From Dysgonomonas sp. UBA7710 (lineage in GTDB: Bacteria > Bacteroidota > Bacteroidia > Bacteroidales > Dysgonomonadaceae): a stretch of DNA of 64,000 bases. A model generated the notes under the pieces. That model was not told where the DNA came from and did not search any database. It was given only the letters and a program-made list of their open reading frames with translations. The stretch lies in NCBI RefSeq assembly GCF_002482385.1, contig NZ_DLFW01000002.1:549238-613237 (forward strand), given 5' to 3'. The position numbers and the translations under genes were made by a program. Of this stretch, positions 16,933 to 24,585 are shown piece after piece; the first letter of the stretch is position 1; each line of letters opens with the position of its first letter.

Positions 16933-17868
16933 ATGTCACTTAAATATGCAGTAATAGGTACCGGAGCCATAGGTGGTTATTATGGTGGTAGATTAGCTAA
17001 TTCGGGACAGGAAGTTCATTTCTTGCTTCATTCCGATTATAAATACGTGAAGAATAATGGACTAAAAGTAGATTCCGTCCATGGGGATTTTTATTTGAAG
17101 TCTGTATATGCATATAGATCAACATCGGATATGCCGAAATGTGATGTCGTACTTGTTGCCTTGAAAACAACAAATAATAAGTTGCTAAAAGAACTTTTAC
17201 CGCCTCTGCTACATAAAGATACGGTAGTTATACTTATTCAGAACGGTCTGGGGCTGGAAGCCGATTTACAGAAGGATTTTCCGGGACTGAACATTGCCGG
17301 AGGACTTGCTTTTATCTGTTCCAGTAAAATAGGGGAAGGACATATCGGGCACTTCGATGAGGGGCATCTCAACATTGGCTCTTATTCGTGTGCCAATCCC
17401 GAAATATTAGAACAGGTATGTAATGATTTCATACAATCCGGTGTAAGAACACAGGTGCTCGAACTGGAGAAGGCCCGTTGGATGAAGTTGATCTGGAACA
17501 TCCCTTATAATGGTATGACAGTTGTAATGAATAGCACCACCGCTAATTTAATGAGTGATCCGGTTATGGTAGAATTACTTTACAGCATTATGCTCGAAGT
17601 CGTGCATGGAGCTAATTCTGTCGGTCAGGGCAGGTTCTCTATACCGGAAAGCTATGCGAGGGATATATTGGAGATGACACGGCATATGACACCATACTCT
17701 CCCAGCATGAAGCTGGACTTTGATTATCGGAGGCCTATGGAGATAGAGTATATTTATTCACGTCCTATTTCCGAGGCTGAGAGTGTGGGTTATAAAATGA
17801 CACGGATTACTATGTTGAGAAGTCAATTACAGTTTATAGAAGCGCAGTATTTATCCTGTGATAAATAG
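16933..17868 (+). CDS. panE: 2-dehydropantoate 2-reductase (ketopantoate reductase)
   Basis: This 311-residue protein has the NADPH-binding start AVIGTGAIGGYYGGRLA (residues 6-22) and the family feature VALKTTNN near residue 76-83. The C-terminal helical domain includes the active-site Lys region KARWMKLIWNIPYNGMTV around residues 178-195. It reduces 2-dehydropantoate to pantoate in pantothenate and CoA synthesis. It stands alone, with a terminator on each side. ApbA/PanE paralogues acting on other ketoacids exist, so the substrate is likely but not certain. Confidence 0.9.
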   Translation: MSLKYAVIGTGAIGGYYGGRLANSGQEVHFLLHSDYKYVKNNGLKVDSVHGDFYLKSVYAYRSTSDMPKCDVVLVALKTTNNKLLKELLPPLLHKDTVVILIQNGLGLEADLQKDFPGLNIAGGLAFICSSKIGEGHIGHFDEGHLNIGSYSCANPEILEQVCNDFIQSGVRTQVLELEKARWMKLIWNIPYNGMTVVMNSTTANLMSDPVMVELLYSIMLEVVHGANSVGQGRFSIPESYARDILEMTRHMTPYSPSMKLDFDYRRPMEIEYIYSRPISEAESVGYKMTRITMLRSQLQFIEAQYLSCDK

Positions 17869-17878
17869 GATGTGTAGT

Positions 17879-17906
17879 GGCTGACTGTTGGAGATCAGCC
17901 TTTTCT
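17879..17906 (+). terminator. Terminator after panE
   Basis: GGCTGA at 17879-17884 pairs with TCAGCC at 17895-17900, followed by TTTTCT. It lies between panE (+) and the convergent S24-type regulator gene. Confidence 0.75.
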
Positions 17907-17920
17907 CTATTTGTATAAGT

Positions 17921-18571
17921 TTATAACACTTTTGTAGAAATTACACCCTTAACTAAAAACAAGCGGCGTATAAGAGATTTATCCAGAAGCATTTCATCAT
18001 AATGTTCGGTATTGCGTGGGATGAGCCGCAACAGAGTGTTGTTTTCATTCACAGTTCTTAGATATTTAATTGTTGTGTACTTGTCTGTTACAATCAGGTA
18101 CATTTCTCCCGGGAGTATCAGATGCAGGTTTATTTCTTTCAGTGCAACTATCGAACCGGATGGTATCTCCGGCTTCATTGATTCTCCGACAAAGAGTGCT
18201 GCAAGATCACAATTAGCCAATGATGGCACCTCGATATAATATAGTGGTTCGGGAAGAGTGATTTCGGTCTGTTCATCCGAGTCCATTATTATGGAATCAT
18301 AGAATGGTATTTTCTTTTTGGATGAAGATTTCCTGTTTTCTTCAGATTCGTTGATGTACATCGTTCCTTCCCCGGTAAGTAACCACGCTTTACTTATATT
18401 GCAATATTTTGTTGTAATTTGTTCTGCCAGATCTTTGCTTATTGAATTCTTGCCATTTTTTATGCGGTACAAGTTTTCAGATCTTTTCAGACCTATTGAG
18501 GTTGCAAATTTATTGATAGAGAGATTGGTCGATTCTATGACTTTTACAAGTCTATCCCAGTTGTCGTTCAT
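17921..18571 (-). CDS. HTH/S24-peptidase-like transcriptional regulator (CI/LexA-like)
   Basis: The product has 216 residues. An N-terminal helix-turn-helix (about residues 5-65, with LSINKFATSIGLKRSENLYRI as the recognition region) is followed by a polar linker and a C-terminal S24 domain. The S24 domain has the nucleophile Ser131 in VGESMKPEI and the general base Lys169 in TTIKYL. No Ala-Gly or Cys-Gly pair is visible in the linker, so RecA-stimulated self-cleavage is doubtful even though the dyad is present. It is transcribed divergently from the coiled-coil lipoprotein gene. The 250-bp space holds two operator-like palindromes, one overlapping a -7 box. No prophage genes are nearby. Confidence 0.88.
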   Translation of the reverse strand: MNDNWDRLVKVIESTNLSINKFATSIGLKRSENLYRIKNGKNSISKDLAEQITTKYCNISKAWLLTGEGTMYINESEENRKSSSKKKIPFYDSIIMDSDEQTEITLPEPLYYIEVPSLANCDLAALFVGESMKPEIPSGSIVALKEINLHLILPGEMYLIVTDKYTTIKYLRTVNENNTLLRLIPRNTEHYDEMLLDKSLIRRLFLVKGVISTKVL

Positions 18572-18614
18572 TTTCCTTTTACAAATTTTAAAATAATATC
18601 AAAAAAACTTTTTT

Positions 18615-18654
18615 ATACAATATAAAATTGTATATTTGCAATCAAATATTGTAT
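18615..18654. promoter_or_regulatory. Two tandem operator-like palindromes over a -7 box
   Basis: ATACAAT-N5-ATTGTAT at 18615-18633 is a perfect 7-bp-arm palindrome. A second, imperfect copy (TTGCAAT-N5-ATTGTAT) lies at 18636-18654, 21 bp further on, which is two helical turns. TATATTTG at 18631-18638 matches the Bacteroidota -7 box for rightward transcription and overlaps both. This is the expected layout for a CI-like dimer controlling its own region. Confidence 0.65.
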
Positions 18655-18822
18655 TTATGAATAGTGCTTAGCTATTCACAGTATATATAAACAAGTAAAG
18701 TTAGATAATTATCGTAGAAACATATCTTTTTGATATATTTTAATATTTAGAGACAACATATGCTATCACATAAATAACTGAATTGATAAACAACTAATTT
18801 ATTAACAACTAGCTTTTTTATT

Positions 18823-20523
18823 ATGAAAAAACTTAAGTTTTATATTCCTGTATTGGCTATAGCGTGCGCAGGAATTGTATTTTCTACAACATCGTGCGTT
18901 GATGACAACGAGTCGCAAAGCGTAACCCAATTGCGTGGCGCTAAGGCCGACCAGCTGAAGGCTGATGCAGAGCTTAAAAGAGCACAGGCGGAGGTTGAAA
19001 AAATCCTTGCAGAAGCTGAAAAAGCTTTGAAAGAAGCGGAAGCAGAAAGAATTAAAGCAGAAATTGAGTACAGGAAAGCCGAAACAGAATACCAGAAAAA
19101 GTATTGGGCTGAAGAGATCAAGAAAATGGAAAAAGCTACAGAAGTAGCAATCAAGAAAGCTGAGGCTGAATTGGAACGGGAAAAAGCTAATCTTGTAACA
19201 GCGCAACAGGAGTTGGCTGAAGCTTTGGCTAAAGCCGCAGTAGAAGATCCGGAATTGAAAGCTGCGGTACTTGCATATCAGGATGCGATAGCTAAAGTAA
19301 ATGCACATACAGCTGTCTGGTCTGAAAAGACAATCAGATTGGCTAAAGAAAATGAGTTGCTTGCCGGATATAAAGCAGGGAAAAATGAAACTTTAGCTAA
19401 TGATATCAGGTTGAAGGAAAGAGATATCGCTAATATGAACATTGGCCTCGAAAACGACAAAGCCGACCTTAAGAGATGGCAGGATCTTTTAGCTACTACT
19501 GATATAAAAGATATCGAAAAAGAAATAGCTAAAGCAAAAGCCGACGAAAAAATACTGCTGTTTACTGATATCCCTGCTCTTGAAAACAAACGTTTGCAAG
19601 CGGAGATCGTTTACAACAATGCAAGTAATACATGGTACGATTTCTATGATAACGCTTACAACTGGAGAACCGACAAGGTGTATACAATCGCTGAATTGAA
19701 CACAATCCTTGCAGACATGAAAGCTAATCTGGCTACAGCTAAAGCAGATAAGACTAAAGCAGAAGCTGATTTTACTGCTGCTACTTCGGCACTGGTAGGA
19801 TTACATACCGATTTCAGAAAAGCAGAAGCTGACAAAGTTAAAACAAGAGAGGCTCTGGATAAAGCAATAGAAGATCGCAATACAGTTTATAACAACCCTT
19901 CGTCTACACAGGCTCAGAAAGATGCTGCTGACGCTGCTGTTGCCGCTGCTGATACTGCAGATAACGCAGCCGCAGTAACTCTTGCCGATAAAAGCAACAA
20001 GTACTATGACGGCCAAAATAAGGTTGACAATGCGCAGCATGCAGTGGAAGATGCTACTAACGCTATTAATTATTTGACAGAAGATATTGCTGATATGGAA
20101 GCCGTGAAAGCTATCTACAAAGATGAATCTACTCCGGCAACGTTAAAAGCTGCCTATGATAAAGCAAGAACAGACTATTATGCAGCTGTTGATGCTAAGG
20201 ATGTAAAAGTTCGTGAAGCAAATTCTTTGAGAAACTACTACTGGACGCTTGAATCAGCTGTATTTAACGGCACATATATAGGAGATATAAAAGAGCAGCA
20301 GATAGAAAGACTTGAAGATGCTATTGCTAGCACTACATTGGCTATCAGTAACATAGAGAGAGATATCAAAGAGTTGGAAGCTACTACTACATACGATATA
20401 TCTACGAAAGTAGCCGAGATTGCTGCTCTGACAGAAGAAGTAGCTCAAGAAAAACTCCAGATGGATGCAGCTAAAAAGGAAGCAGCTGTTGCTAAAGCTA
20501 TAATAGACGCGAAAATCAAATAA
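18823..20523 (+). CDS. Coiled-coil lipoprotein of unknown function
   Basis: The product has 566 residues with a type II signal peptide (lipobox STTSC, Cys about 25), so it should be a lipid-anchored envelope protein. Almost all the rest is charged, Ala/Lys/Glu-rich helix: heptad-like coiled coil from about 38 to 145, further coiled stretches at about 180-245, 285-345 and 480-566, and an Ala/Asp-rich stretch (DAADAAVAAADTADNAA) near 368-384. Tyr/Trp-rich breaks (WYDFYDNAYNW near 270) separate them. No enzyme motif is seen. A beta-barrel gene follows after 87 bp and a divergent S24-type regulator sits upstream, so the pair may form a regulated surface module. I do not recognise the family. Confidence 0.85.
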   Translation: MKKLKFYIPVLAIACAGIVFSTTSCVDDNESQSVTQLRGAKADQLKADAELKRAQAEVEKILAEAEKALKEAEAERIKAEIEYRKAETEYQKKYWAEEIKKMEKATEVAIKKAEAELEREKANLVTAQQELAEALAKAAVEDPELKAAVLAYQDAIAKVNAHTAVWSEKTIRLAKENELLAGYKAGKNETLANDIRLKERDIANMNIGLENDKADLKRWQDLLATTDIKDIEKEIAKAKADEKILLFTDIPALENKRLQAEIVYNNASNTWYDFYDNAYNWRTDKVYTIAELNTILADMKANLATAKADKTKAEADFTAATSALVGLHTDFRKAEADKVKTREALDKAIEDRNTVYNNPSSTQAQKDAADAAVAAADTADNAAAVTLADKSNKYYDGQNKVDNAQHAVEDATNAINYLTEDIADMEAVKAIYKDESTPATLKAAYDKARTDYYAAVDAKDVKVREANSLRNYYWTLESAVFNGTYIGDIKEQQIERLEDAIASTTLAISNIERDIKELEATTTYDISTKVAEIAALTEEVAQEKLQMDAAKKEAAVAKAIIDAKIK

Positions 20524-20550
20524 AAACACTGGAAGGTTAATCTATCTGGC

Positions 20551-20588
20551 AATGAGTTGAGGAAACAATATTCCTTCCTCAACTCATT
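20551..20588. promoter_or_regulatory. Intercistronic hairpin, 14-bp perfect stem without T tract
   Basis: AATGAGTTGAGGAA at 20551-20564 pairs perfectly with 20575-20588 across a 10-nt loop. The following bases (CTGATAAAAAAC) are not T-rich, so full termination is unlikely. Its place between the coiled-coil lipoprotein and the barrel gene suggests partial read-through or an mRNA-stabilising hairpin that sets the ratio of the two products. Confidence 0.7.
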
Positions 20589-20610
20589 CTGATAAAAAAC
20601 AGAAGCTAAA

Positions 20611-21345
20611 ATGAAGAAAATATTATGTTTAACAATGCTCCTGTCCTTTGCTTTTTCGGCTTTTGCTCAAAACTCAAGTGACGTGGCTCCGAAAAAAGGT
20701 GACTGGATGGTTTCTGTCAACTTTGGAGTCGGGTCATATATCGGGACAGATGCTCCGGCTCCCAACAACCCGGCTTATACTTTGTCGGCATCTACATCGG
20801 CATGGTTCGATAAGAATCCGATATTGGATATAGAAGGCAGATGGTTTGTGTCGGACAAGTGGGCGCTAAAATTGACGGGAGGATTTAATTTCAGCCACAA
20901 TCCGGCTTATAATGAAGTTACCGGTACAGGCTCAGAATCCGGTGATATTCCTACCTATAATGCTGTGCCTGGCAGAGATAATATTCAATTCTCGGTGACA
21001 GTAGGTGCGGATCATTATTTCAAAACGAAATGGGATCAATTACATCTGCGCCTAGGAGGTGAATTCGGTTATGCTTATGGCCGTGTATCTGCAAATGCCG
21101 AAGATAGTGAGGACTATCTGGGTGCGAGTGTAGGTGAGGCTTATGCATTGAAGGTAGCTCCGGTTGTAGGTGCGGACTATTTTATTAATTCTGCTTTATT
21201 CTTAGGATTCGATATTCGTCCGGTGGCTTATCAGTATTCAACTTACAGTATCCGTCCTCAGGCGGGATTGGGGTTGCTTTCATCAGATAGTCACTCTTTT
21301 TCAATCTTATCACAACCGATGATAAAATTAGGAATCAGATTTTAA
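20611..21345 (+). CDS. Outer membrane beta-barrel protein
   Basis: The product has 244 residues with a type I signal peptide (cleavage after AFA, about residue 19). The mature part is alternating strands with Gly-Tyr/Phe pairs (DWMVSVNFGVGSYIG, RLGGEFGYAYGRVSA) and ends in IKLGIRF, with the terminal Phe of outer membrane barrels. It resembles the OmpA/OmpW-like porin-type small barrels common in Bacteroidota. It sits downstream of the coiled-coil lipoprotein, separated by a hairpin, and is followed by a strong terminator, so the two genes probably form one unit. Confidence 0.88.
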   Translation: MKKILCLTMLLSFAFSAFAQNSSDVAPKKGDWMVSVNFGVGSYIGTDAPAPNNPAYTLSASTSAWFDKNPILDIEGRWFVSDKWALKLTGGFNFSHNPAYNEVTGTGSESGDIPTYNAVPGRDNIQFSVTVGADHYFKTKWDQLHLRLGGEFGYAYGRVSANAEDSEDYLGASVGEAYALKVAPVVGADYFINSALFLGFDIRPVAYQYSTYSIRPQAGLGLLSSDSHSFSILSQPMIKLGIRF

Positions 21346-21382
21346 ATGATCTGTTACTAATTAGTTAAGATAATTAATGTGA

Positions 21383-21418
21383 GAGAGGAGGCTTTCCGAG
21401 AGGAAAGCCTCTCTTGTT
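21383..21418 (+). terminator. Terminator after the beta-barrel gene
   Basis: AGGCTTTCC pairs with GGAAAGCCT across a 4-nt loop, extended by flanking GAGAG/CTCTC, and followed by TTGTTTTAT. It closes the lipoprotein-barrel unit. Confidence 0.85.
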
Positions 21419-21436
21419 TTATCTGTATCCAGATAT

Positions 21437-21790
21437 GAAAAAGTAACAAAAGTAACAGAAACTAATTAATAATTAAGAATGAAAAATTAATAATTCTGTA
21501 AGTTCATATTTGCTTTTTATCTCACTACTGACCCTGTATTCTAATTTCATATTCTCAACTATATTTAGTTAAAAGGTAACAAAGGTAACACATGTATCAG
21601 TTAGCAGTCAACAGTCATCAGTTAACAGTATTTCATGCAGAGACGCTAAAGCGCAAAAGGGTAACAAAGGTAACACTTTTTTCAGTGAACAGTCAACAAC
21701 TCGTACCTCGTACCTCGTCTACTCGTATCTCTTTACTTATAACTTACTACTTGTTAAAAGGTAACAAAAGTAACACTTCTTACAAATTTT
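21437..21790. repeat. Composite repeat R3 with heptamer and nonamer tracts
   Basis: No gene is supported between 21346 and 21972. Bases 21437-21680 are the inverted copy of R2 (12385-12592). Within them, four heptamers (TTAGCAG, TCAACAG, TCATCAG, TTAACAG) lie at 21601-21628 where R2 has only one. Further on, CTCGTAY units lie at 21700-21728, matching the tract beside the four-helix-bundle gene, and several GTAAC-AAA nonamers are present. An in-frame ATG from 21592 within this tract is low complexity and not a credible gene. Confidence 0.88.
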
Positions 21791-21972
21791 TCTTTCTCTT
21801 ACTTTTTACTGTATCTCCGTTTTCAGGTTCAAAAAATGTCAAGGAACTATTTCCTGATGAAAAAAATCCATCAGCGATATTCTATAGATAAAGTTTCCGT
21901 GAAAGAGTAACAAAAAAGCAGCAATCAAGAGATCGCCGCTTTCTTATATTCTATTTATTTAGTCAGAATCTT

Positions 21973-23013
21973 TCATCTTCTGTCGCGTGCTGAATAAGTT
22001 GCATTTGATGAGGATGATTTCGGTTTACTGGCTTTGGATGCCTTTGTCTTTTTAGGATTCATATCCCCCGCTGCTTTTATCGAATCGTTGATAACCCACA
22101 AATCTTTGTCAAATTGCTTCAGTTGGGTTTCGATACTATCCTGTGCATGTTTCAATGCCTCCGGAGTGGTAAATTTTTCTTGCAGGAACTTATTCTCCAT
22201 ATTGGTTGTCTTGTATATCTCTCCTTCATATAGTCGGAGCCTGAAATAATCATCGATGGTTTTATTCATTACATTATTCAGGTCGGAAGTCATAATTGGC
22301 ATACGCGCCGCATATGGTCTTACATATTCGTATGGTATCCAGAATTGCGGTTCGCGGGAACCTGCAGCTGATATGGACGATTCCATATCGTCATCACCAA
22401 AATAACGTTGGCGGAACAAGACCGGGCATATGGCCACTGTTTTTACACCCAGTACTGAATTCGACTGGTCAAAATACCAGGCTTCTTTTATGTAATAACC
22501 CAACGCTTCATTGCTGGGAATACTAAATTCATCGAATGTATAGACATTACCGTTTTTCTGATACGGTATTTCAAGCCGGTTAAGTACATCGCCGAAATCT
22601 ATAATCAGGTTGTCTGTAAACAAATCCTGTCCCTGATTCCAGTCATATCCTATAAGGCTTCCGTTGGCCATCAGTTTGAAAATCATTGTGTACAGGTTCA
22701 TTTTTTGTCCTACGGACTGTACCGGATATAGTAAGGCGGCATTTTTCCCTTTAGTCAGATCCAGAAACCGGTATACTTCACGTATCCATGTGGCATTTGC
22801 CAGATTCTGAGTCTGATTCTCGTTCATCATTTCGGCGCGAACTGATAATTGAGGCACCTTAGGGCCATTGTTCTGACCTTGTGCTCCTTGCTCTTGCTGC
22901 TGCTTTCTGGCCAGTCTGTCGCGAAGCGATTCCTGCTGGTTCTGCGCCTGCATCATATTGGTTAGGCAGAACACGCAGAGCAATATTGTTGTTATGTGGA
23001 ATATTCTTTTCAT
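21973..23013 (-). CDS. gldN: GldN/PorN-family type IX secretion protein
   Basis: The product has 346 residues from the ATG whose A is base 23013, with a signal peptide ending near MMQAQ. The mature protein has the GldN/PorN pattern, with the segments RAEMMNENQTQNLANATWIREVYRFLDL and NAALLYPVQSVGQKMNLYT about residues 65-120. The C-terminal tail is Lys/Ser-rich (KKTKASKASKPKSSSSN). GldN is a periplasmic partner of the GldK ring in the type IX secretion system. Its start codon overlaps the gldK stop by one base (TAATG), so the two are coupled directly; gldL and gldM, which usually lie between them, are missing. Confidence 0.9.
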   Translation of the reverse strand: MKRIFHITTILLCVFCLTNMMQAQNQQESLRDRLARKQQQEQGAQGQNNGPKVPQLSVRAEMMNENQTQNLANATWIREVYRFLDLTKGKNAALLYPVQSVGQKMNLYTMIFKLMANGSLIGYDWNQGQDLFTDNLIIDFGDVLNRLEIPYQKNGNVYTFDEFSIPSNEALGYYIKEAWYFDQSNSVLGVKTVAICPVLFRQRYFGDDDMESSISAAGSREPQFWIPYEYVRPYAARMPIMTSDLNNVMNKTIDDYFRLRLYEGEIYKTTNMENKFLQEKFTTPEALKHAQDSIETQLKQFDKDLWVINDSIKAAGDMNPKKTKASKASKPKSSSSNATYSARDRR

Positions 23014-24437
23014 TATTTCTTTGATTTTGCAAAGCCGATTTGTGTTCTTACACATCTGAAACCGATATAAGAGCGTGGTTGGTTCTGGAATTCACCTTCT
23101 CTCATATCTCCTCTGATATTGCGTCCTATATCTTTCCACGAACCGCCTTTTACGACTTTTTTCTTTACAGCGTATGGATCTTCTTTAGCCGCATCGTATT
23201 TGTATTGTGGATTCATATCATTCATCAGTTCTGTGCCTGATTCTGTATAAGATGTTGATGTCCATTCCGATACGTTTCCTGCCATGTCATATATTCCAAA
23301 GCGGTTTGGAATATATGATGCTACACGCGAAGGTATCAGATTCCCGTCTTTGGTATAGTTTCCCTCTCCCGGTTTAAAGTTAGCCATGAAACAGGCTTTT
23401 TCATCCATTGTGCCTTCTCTGTCCCACGGATATTTGTTTTCGCTACGCCCGTTTCGTGCAGCAAATTCCCATTCACCTTCGGTCGGTAAGCGGAAGTTCT
23501 CTATCGGACGGGCATTCTTCGGCTGCCCCATACGGTAGAACATCGTACGCCACTCGGCAAAAGCTGTGGCCTGTTCCCATGAAACGCCGACTACGGGGTA
23601 GTCATTATAGCCCGGATGAGAAAAGTACATCCTCATATAAGGCTCGTTGTATGCATTATTGAAATCATTCACCCAAACTGTCGTATCAGGGTATATATTT
23701 ACAATCTTGGTATGGACAAAGTCGAAAAGTGAACTCAAAGGGCGAACGATCGTTTCGTTCACCGGAAGTCCTTCTTCATTTATATATGCTGTATCTTTCG
23801 AAATCATTACCACCTGGTTCAAGTCCACTGCTATGTCCGTATTTAATATCCGGTCTTGTGGATTCAGCCTGTTTCTGCGTTTGGCTGCTTCTGTATAGTC
23901 AAACCATTCATATTTGAAATTCATTTGGGTAGGATCTATACCTCTTTTTCCTGTTATCGGATGGATGGCTGTTACACTGTTGATAGCACGCTCTTCCTCT
24001 TCCAAGGGCCTTTTGGGAATTGGTTTTTTCCAGTCCAGATAAGGTTTTACCGGTTCCCCGTAGCGGTCTTCTGTTATTTTAAAGGTTTCATCACCTCCGA
24101 AAGCCGGGTCTGCCAGACGTTCACGGATAATAGAATCCCGTACCCAATATACAAACTGGCGATACTTCGAGTTAGTCACCTCCGTTTCGTCCATCCAGAA
24201 GTTATCGACGGATACACCTTTCGGATTAGCTTTTATATCCCACAGGGAATCGTTTTCGGCAGGGCCCATTTCTATCGAACCTCTTGATACCAGTACCATA
24301 CCGTAAGGTGACGGTTCGGCCCATGATGAGCCTTTTTGTCCGGTTACTTCACCGCCAATGCCTGAACCGCCTGTCGATCTTCCGCAGGAAACCAGTAATA
24401 CAAGTGAAGCTATAGTTACAAAAAACAGTTGTTTCAT
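23013..24437 (-). CDS. gldK: GldK/PorK-family type IX secretion lipoprotein
   Basis: The product has 474 residues, close to known GldK. It has a lipoprotein signal (lipobox LVSC, Cys about 18), then a sulfatase-modifying-factor (FGE) fold starting at GMVLVSRGSIEMGP (about 46-59). Typical family landmarks are NFWMDETEVTNSKYRQFVYW (about 79-98), PVVGVSWEQATAFAEW, FRLPTEGEWEFAARNG and GGSWKDIGRNIR, ending with YIGFRCV. GldK/PorK forms the outer-membrane-associated ring with GldN. It does not need the catalytic cysteines of true formylglycine-generating enzymes. Confidence 0.93.
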   Translation of the reverse strand: MKQLFFVTIASLVLLVSCGRSTGGSGIGGEVTGQKGSSWAEPSPYGMVLVSRGSIEMGPAENDSLWDIKANPKGVSVDNFWMDETEVTNSKYRQFVYWVRDSIIRERLADPAFGGDETFKITEDRYGEPVKPYLDWKKPIPKRPLEEEERAINSVTAIHPITGKRGIDPTQMNFKYEWFDYTEAAKRRNRLNPQDRILNTDIAVDLNQVVMISKDTAYINEEGLPVNETIVRPLSSLFDFVHTKIVNIYPDTTVWVNDFNNAYNEPYMRMYFSHPGYNDYPVVGVSWEQATAFAEWRTMFYRMGQPKNARPIENFRLPTEGEWEFAARNGRSENKYPWDREGTMDEKACFMANFKPGEGNYTKDGNLIPSRVASYIPNRFGIYDMAGNVSEWTSTSYTESGTELMNDMNPQYKYDAAKEDPYAVKKKVVKGGSWKDIGRNIRGDMREGEFQNQPRSYIGFRCVRTQIGFAKSKK

Positions 24438-24510
24438 ATATATGTATGTTAGCCTTCGGCTACTAATTTTTTAGGCTTGATTTTAATTGTTTGTCGTAAT
24501 TTTGTATTAA

Positions 24511-24585
24511 GCCCCCTAACCCCAAGGGGAAACTCTTTATTATTCTATTTTATATTCTCCCCCTCCGGGGAGGCTAGGCGGGGCC
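24511..24585. repeat. GC-rich inverted repeat between gldK and porP
   Basis: The left arm (from 24511, GCCCCCTAACCCCAAGGGGA) and the right arm (24557-24585, ending CTAGGCGGGGCC) are imperfect reverse complements about 25 bp long. This is sharply GC-rich in an AT-rich setting. It is on the porP side of the gldK start and touches the porP stop codon. It may be a dispersed palindrome of the type common in Bacteroidota, and would also act as a stem between the two transcripts. Confidence 0.7.

Noticed and set aside
21592..21891. 99-codon ORF in R3
   Set aside because: It translates a tandem repeat tract, giving low-complexity sequence, and has no counterpart in the homologous R2.
23013..24437. 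GldK as a genuine formylglycine-generating enzyme
   Set aside because: Lipoprotein signal, length, and the porP and gldN neighbours fit GldK; the catalytic cysteines of formylglycine-generating enzymes are not apparent.
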